NCBI GenBank assembly: GCA_934120735.1
Contig: CAKOVA010000016.1
Span: forward strand, 1-38,361
DNA: 38,361 nt
Source of the DNA: an uncultured Prevotella sp.
GTDB lineage: Bacteria > Bacteroidota > Bacteroidia > Bacteroidales > Bacteroidaceae
Direction: 5' to 3'
Position 1 is the stretch's first letter, and each line of letters starts with the position of its first letter. The notes beneath the pieces are model-generated. The model saw nothing but the letters and a program-made list of their open reading frames with translations. It had not been told where the DNA came from and did no database searches. This document shows, in pieces, positions 8,493-17,176 of the stretch. A program made the translations under genes and the position numbers.

Positions 8493-9296
8493 ATGCAGAC
8501 AGAGCGACCCTTGATTTTGATTTCAAACGATGACGGCTATCATTCACCTGGCATTCATGCCTTGGTAGACATGGTTTCCGATTTGGCAGATGTACTGGTC
8601 TGCGCACCAGAGGCAGCTCGTTCGGGCTTTTCGTGTGCTTTTTCGGCTGTGGAATATTTGCGGTTAAAGCGCAGGAAGGACATCGGAACGGCTCAAGTGT
8701 GGTCGTGCAGTGGTACGCCGGTCGACTGTGTGAAGCTGGCTCTCGACCAGTTGTGCCCCAACAGGAGACCGGCTCTCATCCTGGGTGGTATCAACCACGG
8801 TGACAATTCGTCTGTAAACAACCACTATTCGGGTACCATGGGCATCGCTATGGAAGGCTGCATGAAGTACATCCCCTCGGTGGCATTCTCCAGTTGTTAT
8901 TACGAGGAGGATGCCAACCTTGAACCGTTGCTTCCATACGTGCGGATGGTGGTGAAGAAGGTGCTGGCGGACGGACTGCCCAAGGGCATCTGCCTGAACG
9001 TCAACTTTCCTGCCCGACAAGTGTTCGAGGGTATCAAAGCGTGCCGAATGACGATGGGCCGGTGGGTCAACGAGATTGTGAAACAGCATCATCCGCGCCA
9101 ATACGATTATTATTGGGTGGTGGGTGAGTATCAGAACGATGAGCCTGATGCCGTGGACTCCGACCAGTGGGCACTCAATCATGGCTACGTTGCCATTACG
9201 CCCACTAAGATGGATGTCACTGCTTACGAGTTTATGGATGAGATCAGAGAATGGGGAAAAGCAGTTGCCCCTTCAACTTTCAACGCCCAAGAGTAA
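8493..9296 (+). CDS. surE: 5'/3'-nucleotidase SurE
   Basis: Removes phosphate from nucleoside monophosphates and short polyphosphates. It has 267 residues, normal for the family. The N-terminal metal-binding motif is ISNDDGYHSPGI (about 10-21; the Asp pair at 13-14), the Ser region is ARSGFSCAFS, and the GGINHGDNSSVNNHYSGTMG segment (about 98-117) supplies the conserved Asn and the active-site loop. The C-terminal region has the usual YVAITPTKMDVTA. It is followed 91 nt later by lpxB in the same direction, so both are probably cotranscribed. Confidence 0.95.
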   Translation: MQTERPLILISNDDGYHSPGIHALVDMVSDLADVLVCAPEAARSGFSCAFSAVEYLRLKRRKDIGTAQVWSCSGTPVDCVKLALDQLCPNRRPALILGGINHGDNSSVNNHYSGTMGIAMEGCMKYIPSVAFSSCYYEEDANLEPLLPYVRMVVKKVLADGLPKGICLNVNFPARQVFEGIKACRMTMGRWVNEIVKQHHPRQYDYYWVVGEYQNDEPDAVDSDQWALNHGYVAITPTKMDVTAYEFMDEIREWGKAVAPSTFNAQE

Positions 9297-9387
9297 CGCA
9301 TGAAGCCTCTTTGAACCGCTCGCAGCTCGCTGAACACTGCATGTTGACGAACGTGCGCACCACACTATATTCCAAAATCATGAGCTT

Positions 9388-10536
9388 ATGAAGTATTATT
9401 TGATTGTTGGCGAAGCCAGTGGAGACTTGCATGCCTCGCACTTGATGGCGGCTTTGAAAAAACAGGATAATGACGCTCGGTTTCGATTCTTCGGCGGAGA
9501 CCTCATGACGGCGGTTGGGGGAGAGCGGGTGAGGCATTTCAAGGAAATGGCGTACATGGGTTTTATCCCCGTGCTGCTGCACCTGCGAACCATCTTCAAG
9601 AACATGAAAATGTGCAAAGAAGACATTGTTCGGTGGCAGCCCGATGTGGTGATTTTGGTCGACTATGCCGGGTTTAACCTGAATATTGCTAAGTTCTTGA
9701 AAACCAATACAAACATACCTGCTTATTATTACATATCGCCCAAACTTTGGGCTTGGAAGGAATACCGCATCAAGAACATCAAGCGCGATGTGGCTGAGCT
9801 GTTTTCCATCTTGCCTTTCGAGGTTTCTTTTTTCGAGCATAAGCATCATTATCCTATCCATTATGTAGGCAATCCGACGGCCGATGAGGTGCGTCAGTTC
9901 CGTGCTTCATATACCGAGAGTTTCGAGGAGTTTTGTCTTGCGAATCATCTTGACAAAAATAAGCCTATCATAGCCTTGCTAGCCGGAAGTAGAAAACAGG
10001 AAATTAAGGACAATCTGCCTGCCATGATTCAGGCAGCCAACGCTTATCCAGACTTCCAACCCGTGCTGGCGGGTGCGCCAGCTATTGAGGATGCTTATTA
10101 CGAAGAGTACCTGACCGGCACGAACGTCGCCTTGGTAAAAAACAAGACTTATCCGTTGTTGGCTCATGCTGCGGCAGCCTTGGTGACCAGTGGCACGGCA
10201 ACGCTCGAAACGGCTTTGTTCGATGTGCCGCAAGTGGTGTGTTACAAGACGCCTGTACCCCGACTCATACGCTTTGCGTTCAAGCATATCATTAAGGTAA
10301 AGTACATCTCTTTGGTCAACCTCGTCGCTGATCGGGAGGTGGTGCGAGAACTGTTTGCCGACCGCTTTACCCTCGCGAACATCGTCAAAGAACTGGGACT
10401 TATCCTGCCGGGTGGCGGAGAACGCCAGAATATGCTCGCCGATTATGCCGAGGTGCGTCAGCGGTTGGGCGATCATGTAGCACCAGACAATGCCGCCAGA
10501 ATCATGGTTTCATTGTTGAAGGGCGAACGGCAGTAA
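9388..10536 (+). CDS. lpxB: Lipid-A-disaccharide synthase LpxB
   Basis: Joins UDP-2,3-diacylglucosamine to lipid X to make the lipid A disaccharide; peripheral membrane enzyme on the cytoplasmic face. It has 382 residues. Family marks are GEASGDLHASHLM at about 7-19, the YYISPKLWAWKEYRI stretch near 113-127, LLAGSRKQEI near 196-205 and the sugar-nucleotide site LVTSGTATLETALFDVPQ near 265-282. The start at 9388 fits the family N terminus (MKYYLIVGEASGD). It lies in the same direction as surE. No terminator was recognised directly after it. Confidence 0.96.
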   Translation: MKYYLIVGEASGDLHASHLMAALKKQDNDARFRFFGGDLMTAVGGERVRHFKEMAYMGFIPVLLHLRTIFKNMKMCKEDIVRWQPDVVILVDYAGFNLNIAKFLKTNTNIPAYYYISPKLWAWKEYRIKNIKRDVAELFSILPFEVSFFEHKHHYPIHYVGNPTADEVRQFRASYTESFEEFCLANHLDKNKPIIALLAGSRKQEIKDNLPAMIQAANAYPDFQPVLAGAPAIEDAYYEEYLTGTNVALVKNKTYPLLAHAAAALVTSGTATLETALFDVPQVVCYKTPVPRLIRFAFKHIIKVKYISLVNLVADREVVRELFADRFTLANIVKELGLILPGGGERQNMLADYAEVRQRLGDHVAPDNAARIMVSLLKGERQ

Positions 10537-10844
10537 CCGAGTGGTGTCCGATCTTTTTAATGAGTTTCTTTACTCCTTGTCTATCAGTGCTTTATAAATT
10601 CGTTTCAAAGTCTATGGGTTTGACCGGTAAAGTCATTGACTTTGACCGCCAAACCCAATGACTTTGGCGGGTAAACTCAATGCTATTCATATGTGAAGGT
10701 AATGGCGTGCTGTTTCACGTTTCGTAGGAGAAGAATGTCGAATCTCTGTTTACGTCATCCTATTCGCGATTGACCGAAAGACGGAACGTGACGAGTGCCA
10801 CTTTTAGCACGGTCTATGCTGTGGTATGAAGGTCATGTTTCGGT
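10537..10844. other. Intergenic region between lpxB and the SGNH hydrolase (convergent)
   Basis: This 308-bp spacer holds a period-22 repeat array (10613-10722) and otherwise no open frame or RNA gene that I can support. No T-tailed terminator hairpin is evident. Confidence 0.5.
10613..10722 (+). repeat. Degenerate 22-nt tandem array A (about 5 units)
   Basis: Units begin at 10613, 10635, 10657, 10679 and 10701, exactly 22 nt apart. Heads read TATGGGTTTGACC, ATTGACTTTGACCGCC, AATGACTTTGGCGGG, AATGCTATTC and AATGGCGTGC. The first three share a GRSTTTG core and a tail like AAA-C-C or AAAGTC; the last two keep only the AATG head. Because 22 is not a multiple of 3 and stops are frequent, it is not coding. 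Confidence 0.7.
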
Positions 10845-11927
10845 TTATTGAACAATCCCCATCTTTTTCATTTCTTGCAGCAGCACATCCGCCATTCTCA
10901 TGAAACCAAGATCTGTAAAGTGAATACCATCAACCGTTGCTTCGCCGTCGTTTCCGATGAGGTTGTTGCTGCTGATGTAATAGAGGTTGTTGTCTCCTTT
11001 TGCCTTGAGTGCCTCAAAACATTTTTTCAGCTCGATATTCTTGTCGTGGACAACTTTACTAATCTCTTGATCGTAAGTACCATGGGGAAATATGGGGTTT
11101 TCGATGAACACGATTGGTGTATTTGGATTTTCTTTTCTAATGATGTTGACGAAAGGAATTGTCTTGTTCTTGACATTCTCCGGGCCGTTGTTCGGTGCAA
11201 AATCAAGGATGAACATCTGTGCATTTGTCTTTTTGGCAATGACTTCAGCCACATCCATGTCCAGTCTGCCGTTGCCGCTGAATCCAAGATTGATTACCTC
11301 GGTGTTGAGCCTACGTTCTAATATGTTGGTAAAACTCATTCCCGGTCGGGCCGCACAGCCTCCTTGTGTGATGCTCGTTCCATACACAACGATAGGTGCT
11401 TGTGTCCTTGGAAATGGCAGTGTGGGTTGGGCGATGGTCTTGGTTGAGTCGATGCCAATCTCAAGTGAAACAATTCCGTCATACAAGGGAAGGTAGAGCA
11501 TGTATTCTCGCTCGATGGGTTTCATGTGATCGATGATGACTTGCGTGGAAACTTTCGCCGTAGGTCTGCCTGTTTTCATGAAAACCCATTTGCCTTGATC
11601 CCAGGTATATAAGTCAAGTCCTTTGGTTCCCGTTGGCGACATGTGGTTCATGTAGGCATCGTTCAAGGTTTCCCATCTGGCCGCAATCGTGGTGCTGTTG
11701 GTCTTGAACCTCACGGCGAGACCTGAGGTGTTTTTGCCCAAATGCCAAACAGGAGGTCGGCAGGTGTTTTTTAATTCACGCGGCAAACGCTCATATCTGG
11801 TTTCGGTATCATTGGATATCTTTCCAATAACTGGAAACTGATTGGCGTTGTAGTAGGTGATTTGTGAAAACACAAGGGTAGGTGACAATAAGACGAGGAG
11901 GAAAAAAATGACTTTGAAATGACGCAT
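10845..11927 (-). CDS. Secreted SGNH/GDSL hydrolase with N-terminal GxDLY domain
   Basis: Probably a carbohydrate- or lipid-ester hydrolase acting in the periplasm or outside the cell. It has 360 residues with a signal peptide (about 1-21). An N-terminal beta domain carries the GLDLY motif at about 103-107. The SGNH domain follows: nucleophile Ser185 in YGTSITQGG (GTSIT instead of the classic GDSL), Gly in LGFSGNG (about 214-220), Asn in FAPNNG (about 243-248), and the Asp/His pair in DGIHFTDLG (Asp333, His336). All four blocks are intact, so it should be active. The substrate cannot be read from sequence. It stands alone, convergent with lpxB, under its own near-consensus promoter. Confidence 0.88.
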   Translation of the reverse strand: MRHFKVIFFLLVLLSPTLVFSQITYYNANQFPVIGKISNDTETRYERLPRELKNTCRPPVWHLGKNTSGLAVRFKTNSTTIAARWETLNDAYMNHMSPTGTKGLDLYTWDQGKWVFMKTGRPTAKVSTQVIIDHMKPIEREYMLYLPLYDGIVSLEIGIDSTKTIAQPTLPFPRTQAPIVVYGTSITQGGCAARPGMSFTNILERRLNTEVINLGFSGNGRLDMDVAEVIAKKTNAQMFILDFAPNNGPENVKNKTIPFVNIIRKENPNTPIVFIENPIFPHGTYDQEISKVVHDKNIELKKCFEALKAKGDNNLYYISSNNLIGNDGEATVDGIHFTDLGFMRMADVLLQEMKKMGIVQ

Positions 11928-11986
11928 AAGTATGAGATTAATGTTATTGGTATGTAGTTTTTTTTATGTTAACTCATTGTGTCTTG

Positions 11987-12018
11987 CAAATTTAGAAAAT
12001 TAAAGTATAAAGCACAAA
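11987..12018 (-). promoter_or_regulatory. Bacteroidetes-type promoter of the SGNH hydrolase gene
   Basis: On the minus strand TTTG (12018-12015), 20 nt, then TAAATTTG (11994-11987) followed by C. Full match to the pattern; leader about 55 nt. Confidence 0.7.
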
Positions 12019-12120
12019 CAAAAGACATGGAAAATGTTTATGCAGGCAAACAGAGGCGAAATGTGGTGCAGATGATTCTTGAGATGAATCGCCTGTATTG
12101 GTTTTGTGTATGTGGAAACC

Positions 12121-12984
12121 TTACAACAAGGTGATGGAATAGAGATAAATAACGGCTGCCGGGATGGCCATCAGGGAGGAGTCGAAGCGGTCGAGGATTC
12201 CTCCGTGCCCGGGTAAGATGTTGCCACTGTCTTTAATTCCTAATGTTCGTTTGAACAACGATTCGACTAAATCGCCCCAAGTACCAAATACAACCACGAC
12301 CAAACCCAAGCCCAACCATTCCCAAAGGTTCAGGGTGGATAAGTTTTCACCTTGCGACTCTAAAAAATAAATGATGGTAGCTACAATCAACACCAGTACG
12401 CCGCCACCGATACTGCCTTCCCAACTCTTGGCGGGAGAGATGCGAGGAAATAGTTTGTGCTTACCAAAGAGCGAGCCTGTGCAGTAGGCTCCCGTGTCGT
12501 TGGTCCATAGAAAAATGAAGATACTCAGAGGAAGTAAGTAGTAAAAATGGGTCACACCGTCTGGTGATTGTCTGAAAGCCAGCACATTGATCATCGAGAG
12601 CGGTAGCGCAATGTATAGTTGCGAAAGCGTGGTGTATGCCCAGTCGTTCACCGCATCCTTGCTTTGTGTGTACAGGTTGCTGATGAATAGGTAGACAATG
12701 GTGAGGAGATAGGGAACAAAAACCGCATTGGTTTGGATGAAACCACTGTTGACACCTGCCACGGCAAGAAAGAAATAAACGCCGGCTACCGTTGTGATGA
12801 ATCGGTTAACGGTAACGTTCTCACGGTCGTTTACCAATCCTGTAAACTCCCAAATCGTCATGCCGGTGATGAGTGTAAAGACGAATATCATGGCTACAGG
12901 GCGCAAAAAACAGGTTGTCATGATGGCAACGAACAAAATACCAGTGATGCTTCGCGTAATGAGATTTTTAAGTTTTGGTGTCAT
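12121..12984 (-). CDS. cdsA: Phosphatidate cytidylyltransferase
   Basis: Makes CDP-diacylglycerol from phosphatidic acid and CTP in the inner membrane, the branch point of phospholipid synthesis. It has 287 residues with about eight hydrophobic segments. The signature lies near the C terminus: FPRISPAKSWEGSIGG and then GDLVESLFKRTLGIKDSG followed by LPGHGGILDRFDS. The frame is open up to 13050, but the extra 22 codons are translated octamer repeat; the start at 12984 (MTPKLKNLITRSITG) fits the family. It is last in rsfS-ftsH-cdsA, separated from ftsH by the repeat arrays. Confidence 0.95.
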   Translation of the reverse strand: MTPKLKNLITRSITGILFVAIMTTCFLRPVAMIFVFTLITGMTIWEFTGLVNDRENVTVNRFITTVAGVYFFLAVAGVNSGFIQTNAVFVPYLLTIVYLFISNLYTQSKDAVNDWAYTTLSQLYIALPLSMINVLAFRQSPDGVTHFYYLLPLSIFIFLWTNDTGAYCTGSLFGKHKLFPRISPAKSWEGSIGGGVLVLIVATIIYFLESQGENLSTLNLWEWLGLGLVVVVFGTWGDLVESLFKRTLGIKDSGNILPGHGGILDRFDSSLMAIPAAVIYLYSITLL

Positions 12985-12996
12985 GGATGGTTCATA

Positions 12997-13106
12997 GTTA
13001 ACGAGTTCACAAGTTGATGAGTTCACAAGTTGATAGTGAGGAGTTGACAAGTCGACAAGAAATAAGTCTATTAACTCGTCAACTTGTCAACTAAAAACTC
13101 GTCAAC
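12997..13106. repeat. Inverted pair of octamer arrays between ftsH and cdsA
   Basis: Units GTTAACGA, GTTCACAA, GTTGATGA, GTTCACAA, GTTGATAG run from 12997 to 13036 and GTTGACAA, GTCGACAA from 13043 to 13058. The opposite class follows: TCGTCAAC (13076), TTGTCAAC (13084) and TCGTCAAC (13099). The two halves can pair. The array reaches the ftsH stop codon and the left part extends the cdsA frame upstream. Confidence 0.75.
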
Positions 13107-15139
13107 TAAAACTCTTGTTTACTCTTTTTCAGTGCCCTCTGATGCTCTTCTTCAGCCGCTTTTACTTCTTCAGGCATGTCTTCCAGTTTGGGTTCGTTGT
13201 CCTGCATGATTTCTTGTGAGCGGCTAACCCATGGACGTTTGCCGAATATCTTTTCAACGTCTTCTGCGAAGATGACCTCGCGAGTGAGCAAAAGTTCTGC
13301 CAGCTTGGCATAGCCCTCTTTGTGTTCAGTGAGTATTTGTTTGGCTCTGTCGTACTGTACGTTGATCATCTTCAGCACCTCGTCGTCAATAATCTTTGCC
13401 GTGGTCTCTGAATAGGGCTTCTGGAACTGATATTCTTGGTTGTTGTAGTAGCAAATGTTGGGCAGTACATCGCTCATACCGGCGTAGGCAATCATGCTAT
13501 ACGAACTCTTTGTAGCACGCTCCAGGTCGTTAATGGCACCAGTGGAAATCTGTCCTACGCACAGTTCTTCGGCAGCTCGGCCACCCAATAAAGCACACAT
13601 CTCGTCGAGCATCTGCTCCTTGGTGGTGATTTGTCGCTCTTCGGGTAGATACCATGCGGCGCCTAAGGCTCTTCCACGCGGCACAATAGAGACCTTAACG
13701 AGCGGATGAGCATGCTCGCAGAACCATGAAACGGTGGCGTGTCCGGCCTCATGAAGAGCGATGGTGCGCTTCTCACCAGCGGTCATAATCTTGGTTTTCT
13801 TTTCCAATCCACCCACGATACGGTCAACTGCATCCAGAAAGTCTTGCTTTCCAACTTGAGCCTTATTGTGTCTTGCGGCAATCAATGCGGCCTCGTTGCA
13901 TACGTTCGCGATGTCGGCACCCGAGAATCCCGGTGTTTGTCGTGACAGGAAGTCGATGTCCAAATCAGGTGCTACCTTCACTCTACGAAGATGAACTAGG
14001 AATATTTCCTTGCGTTCGGGCAGGTCGGGCAAGTCCACACTGATTTGTCTGTCAAAGCGTCCTGCACGCAACAGGGCATTGTCGAGCATGTCGGCGCGGT
14101 TGGTGGCAGCCAGAATAATGACGCCACTGTTGGTGCCAAAGCCGTCCATTTCGGTCAGCAAGGCATTCAACGTATTCTCCCTTTCATCGTTTCCGCCCAT
14201 GGCAGGATTCTTGCTGCGGGCCCTGCCAACGGCATCAATCTCATCGATGAAGATGATACAGGGTGATTTCTCTTTGGCTTGTCGGAATAAGTCGCGCACA
14301 CGACTGGCACCAACTCCAACGAACATCTCTACGAAATCGGAGCCACTCATGGAGAAGAAAGGCACACCAGCTTCACCTGCAACCGCCTTTGCCAGCAAGG
14401 TTTTACCCGTACCTGGAGGTCCTACGAGCAGTGCTCCCTTAGGTATTTTACCGCCCAGGTCGGTGTATTTCTGCGGATTCTTCAAGAAGTCAACAATCTC
14501 TTGCACCTCTTGTTTGGCGCCAGCTTGTCCTGCTACGTCCTTGAAGGTGATGCCCAGATCGTTGCCTTTCTCGTACATCTTGGCCTTACTCTTACCAACA
14601 TTGAAGACGCCACCAGACCCACCGGCACCTCCGCCCCCCATTCTTCGCATCAGGAAAATCCACATCACGATGAGAAAAATGGGGAATGAGAGGTTGAGAA
14701 GAATGTTCATCAGGTCGCTTCCTTTCTCGTTCTCATAGCTGAAGTCGGCAATTTTACCAGATGATTGTTCTGCTGTTAGGTATTTTTCCAGTTCGTCAAC
14801 CGATCCAAACTCCACTTCAACGTAAGGAGAAGTACCCGTCTGCTTGGCCGTCATGTTGAAGACATCGCGGATGTGTTCGGGCTTAACGTACATCTTCAAT
14901 ATATTCTGTTCCTTGTTGATGACCACATTTTTGGCGTAACCTTTTGCAATGTATTGTTTGAATTTCGAATAAGTGGCTTTCTTATTGGCGCTTGCGTTGC
15001 CCAAGGAGTTACCACCTCCGGTCATGAAAAATATGGCCAGTGTAATAGCAACAATTGCGTAAATCCAGTTCATGTTGAACTTAGGCATCTTGGGTTGGTT
15101 GTCGTTGTTATTGTTGTAGGGATTGTTTTTATTGTCCAT
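13106..15139 (-). CDS. ftsH: ATP-dependent zinc metalloprotease FtsH
   Basis: Membrane-anchored AAA+ protease that degrades misfolded membrane proteins and regulators. It has 677 residues. An Asn-rich N terminus leads to transmembrane segment 1 (about 24-42), a periplasmic region, and segment 2 (about 145-165). The AAA domain has Walker A GPPGTGKT (240-247), Walker B IIFIDEID (about 295-302) and the second region of homology with AATNRADMLDNALLRAGRFD. The zinc site is HEAGH (463-467). All catalytic residues are intact. It follows rsfS by 50 nt and precedes cdsA, a common Bacteroidetes order. The C-terminal tail is charged and low-complexity. Confidence 0.97.
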   Translation of the reverse strand: MDNKNNPYNNNNDNQPKMPKFNMNWIYAIVAITLAIFFMTGGGNSLGNASANKKATYSKFKQYIAKGYAKNVVINKEQNILKMYVKPEHIRDVFNMTAKQTGTSPYVEVEFGSVDELEKYLTAEQSSGKIADFSYENEKGSDLMNILLNLSFPIFLIVMWIFLMRRMGGGGAGGSGGVFNVGKSKAKMYEKGNDLGITFKDVAGQAGAKQEVQEIVDFLKNPQKYTDLGGKIPKGALLVGPPGTGKTLLAKAVAGEAGVPFFSMSGSDFVEMFVGVGASRVRDLFRQAKEKSPCIIFIDEIDAVGRARSKNPAMGGNDERENTLNALLTEMDGFGTNSGVIILAATNRADMLDNALLRAGRFDRQISVDLPDLPERKEIFLVHLRRVKVAPDLDIDFLSRQTPGFSGADIANVCNEAALIAARHNKAQVGKQDFLDAVDRIVGGLEKKTKIMTAGEKRTIALHEAGHATVSWFCEHAHPLVKVSIVPRGRALGAAWYLPEERQITTKEQMLDEMCALLGGRAAEELCVGQISTGAINDLERATKSSYSMIAYAGMSDVLPNICYYNNQEYQFQKPYSETTAKIIDDEVLKMINVQYDRAKQILTEHKEGYAKLAELLLTREVIFAEDVEKIFGKRPWVSRSQEIMQDNEPKLEDMPEEVKAAEEEHQRALKKSKQEF

Positions 15140-15189
15140 AAAGATGAATTCTGTTATAATAGGATAGGAATATCAAATGCAATGCTAAT

Positions 15190-15549
15190 TTAGTCTTGGT
15201 CTGGAATCCTCGTCAGTTTGGCGTCTTCCCATAGGTTCTCCAGGTCATAGAAAGCTCTTGTTTCCGGCAAGAAGACGTGTACCAGCACATCAGTGAAATC
15301 AATGGCCACCCATTGGTTCGCTCCAAGGCCGATGACGTTGACCGGTTTCTCCTTCAAATCCTCACGGACTGTGTCGCCAATTGATTCAGAAATCGCCTCC
15401 ACTTGGGTGGGAGAGTTGCCTTGACAGATGACAAAGTAATTGGCTATTGCCCCTTCGATGTTGCTTAAGTCAGCAATGACGATGTCCTGACCTTTCTTCT
15501 CTTGTATTCCTTTTGTAATGATGTCGACTAATTGTTTTGATTGTTTCAT
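15190..15549 (-). CDS. rsfS: Ribosome silencing factor RsfS
   Basis: Binds ribosomal protein uL14 on the large subunit and blocks subunit joining when nutrients are short. The 119-residue length is normal. Family marks are DIVIADLSNIEGAIANYFVI (about 21-40), SPTQVEAISESI and the WVAIDFTDVLVHVFLPETRAFYDLENLW block near the C terminus. AAAGG stands directly before the ATG at 15549. First gene of rsfS-ftsH-cdsA, with a -7 box about 42 nt upstream. Confidence 0.95.
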   Translation of the reverse strand: MKQSKQLVDIITKGIQEKKGQDIVIADLSNIEGAIANYFVICQGNSPTQVEAISESIGDTVREDLKEKPVNVIGLGANQWVAIDFTDVLVHVFLPETRAFYDLENLWEDAKLTRIPDQD

Positions 15550-15590
15550 CCTTTCAAAAATGATGTATAATATGTGGTACTATTATCCTA

Positions 15591-15598
15591 CAAAGTTA
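15591..15598 (-). promoter_or_regulatory. -7 box of the rsfS-ftsH-cdsA transcript
   Basis: TAACTTTG on the minus strand matches TAnnTTTG. As at parA, the nearest upstream TTTG (15616-15613) is only 14 nt away instead of 20. Confidence 0.5.
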
Positions 15599-15670
15599 GT
15601 GCTAAATAACTACAAAAGGCATAAATTATGGAATAAATTTGTTTTTTTAAGAAAAAAGCACCACTTATTA

Positions 15671-15700
15671 TTGCGTTATCAAAAAAAAATAGTAATTTTG
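15671..15700 (+). promoter_or_regulatory. Promoter of the tRNA-Gln gene
   Basis: TTG at 15671-15673, 19 nt, then TAATTTTGC at 15693-15701. It puts the start of transcription about 27 nt before the tRNA. Confidence 0.65.
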
Positions 15701-15733
15701 CAGACGCAAATCGGCAACGACCGTATTTGATTT

Positions 15734-15804
15734 TGGGATATGGTGTAATGGTAACACAACAGATTCTGGTCCTGTCATTCTTGGTTCGAGTCCGAGTATC
15801 CCAA
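15734..15804 (+). tRNA. tRNA-Gln (anticodon CTG)
   Basis: The 71-nt sequence folds as a cloverleaf. Acceptor strands TGGGATA (15734-15740) and TATCCCA (15797-15803) pair fully; the discriminator is A15804. The D stem is GTGT/ACAC. The anticodon loop TTCTGGT puts CTG at positions 34-36, reading CAG codons. The T arm contains TTCGAGT between CTTGG and CCGAG. The last pair of the anticodon stem is an A-C mismatch. No CCA is encoded. Its promoter and T-tailed terminator make it a single-gene transcript. Confidence 0.93.
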
Positions 15805-15810
15805 CCGCTT

Positions 15811-15846
15811 AAAAGTGTTTTCTTATCATAGAAAGCACTTTTTTTG
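15811..15846 (+). terminator. Rho-independent terminator of tRNA-Gln
   Basis: AAAAGTGTTTTC pairs with GAAAGCACTTTT (one wobble pair) around an 8-nt loop and runs into a T-tract ending at 15845. It starts 6 nt after the tRNA. Confidence 0.85.
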
Positions 15847-15956
15847 ATTCCTGAAGGGCAGCATGATAGCTTTGTTCATCCATTAAAGGTGTTAGAAAAC
15901 AGTTGTTTTTCATCTTTTTTAAGTGTATGAATTCGCGAAACCTCATTTTTTTTCTA

Positions 15957-15964
15957 TAGTTTTG
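15957..15964 (+). promoter_or_regulatory. -7 box of msrAB
   Basis: TAGTTTTG matches TAnnTTTG, 24 nt before the ATG. The -33 region only partly matches (TTCG at 15932-15935). Confidence 0.5.
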
Positions 15965-15987
15965 TAAATCATCAGACCATAAAAGGT

Positions 15988-17058
15988 ATGAAAATAATCA
16001 ATTGTCAAATACTTTGTTTGTTATGTGTTTCCCTTTTAACGGGTTGTCTTGGACGAGCACAAGTAGCTGCAGAAAAAGAATTAGATATGAACGAACAGGC
16101 TGAATTATACTTGGCAGGTGGATGCTTTTGGGGTACAGAACACTTTTTGAAGCAAATCAATGGGGTTCTCCGTACCGAAGTTGGATATGCAAATGGGCGA
16201 GGAAAAAATCCCAATTATGAGGAGGTTTGTACAGATCAAACAGGTTTTGCAGAGGCTGTACACGTTGTTTATAATCCGCAAGTATTACCTATTTCTCTAC
16301 TTTTAAAATTGTATTTTAAAACGATCGACCCTACCTCTTTAAATAGACAGGGTGGGGATGTTGGAACACAGTATCGCACTGGTATTTATTATACTGATGC
16401 ACAGGATTTGCCCTTGATTCAAGCTGAGATGGCTAAGCTGAGCAAAGAATATTCGAAGAAGATACAAATAGAAGTACAGCCACTTCGGAATTTCTATGCA
16501 GCGGAAGATTATCACCAAGATTATCTGGATAAAAATCCCGGAGGATATTGCCATGTTCCACAGGCATTGATGCAGTTTGCGCGTGTAGCCAACAAGGATA
16601 CAACCGAATCTTCACGTTATGTGAAGAAAACGGATGCTGAACTAAAGCAGCAGTTGACACCTTTACAATACGAGGTTACCCAGCAAGTTGTCACCGAGCG
16701 TCCTTATGATAATGAATACAATGATGAATTTAGACCAGGCATCTATGTTGATGTAACCACTGGCGAGCCGCTGTTTTTGAGTACCGATAAGTTTGAGTCG
16801 GGCTGTGGATGGCCTGCGTTCAGCAAGCCAATTGACCCACATTTTTTGGTAGAAAATCAAGACTCGTCTCACGGCATGCAGCGTACAGAGGTGCGAAGTG
16901 CTAAGGGACAAGCCCATTTGGGACACGTTTTTAACGACGGTCCTAAAGACCGAGGAGGTTTGCGATATTGTATTAATAGTGCTTCTTTGCGCTTTGTACC
17001 CAAAGAGGAAATGAAAGCGCAAGGATATGAAAAGTATCTTATTTTGCTGGAGCATTGA
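15988..17058 (+). CDS. msrAB: Peptide methionine sulfoxide reductase MsrA/MsrB fusion, lipoprotein
   Basis: Reduces both S- and R-epimers of methionine sulfoxide in exported proteins. It has 356 residues. The lipoprotein signal LLTGC puts the lipid on Cys20. The MsrA domain (about 38-195) has the nucleophile Cys46 in [10 protein letters not shown] and the YHQDYL motif. The MsrB domain (about 215-350) has [12 protein letters not shown], the SHLGHVF-type segment [11 protein letters not shown] and the catalytic Cys328 in [11 protein letters not shown]. The zinc-binding CxxC pairs of some MsrB proteins are absent. The reading is noticeably AT-rich: 25 and 21 G+C in two sampled 60-nt stretches, against 34 in one from the next gene. 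It stands between the tRNA and the nitroreductase. Confidence 0.94.
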   Translation: MKIINCQILCLLCVSLLTGCLGRAQVAAEKELDMNEQAELYLAGGCFWGTEHFLKQINGVLRTEVGYANGRGKNPNYEEVCTDQTGFAEAVHVVYNPQVLPISLLLKLYFKTIDPTSLNRQGGDVGTQYRTGIYYTDAQDLPLIQAEMAKLSKEYSKKIQIEVQPLRNFYAAEDYHQDYLDKNPGGYCHVPQALMQFARVANKDTTESSRYVKKTDAELKQQLTPLQYEVTQQVVTERPYDNEYNDEFRPGIYVDVTTGEPLFLSTDKFESGCGWPAFSKPIDPHFLVENQDSSHGMQRTEVRSAKGQAHLGHVFNDGPKDRGGLRYCINSASLRFVPKEEMKAQGYEKYLILLEH

Positions 17059-17176
17059 GAAAGGCGGGTTGTCCCGTTGGCTTCAGGGGCTTTAGTCAAT
17101 GGGATGATGACCTTTCAAGCAGTGCTTTGGAAACGATAGGGTATTTTCTCTAAAACAAGAAATAAAACCAATAGAT

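Noticed and set aside
10708..10725. Possible parS site near parAB
   Set aside because: TGTTTCACGT matches the left half of the parS palindrome, but the right half (TTCGTA) does not; only a half site, inside a decayed repeat.
12985..13050. N-terminal extension of CdsA (QLVNSSTCELVN region)
   Set aside because: It is translated octamer repeat DNA; the family begins at MTPKLKN.
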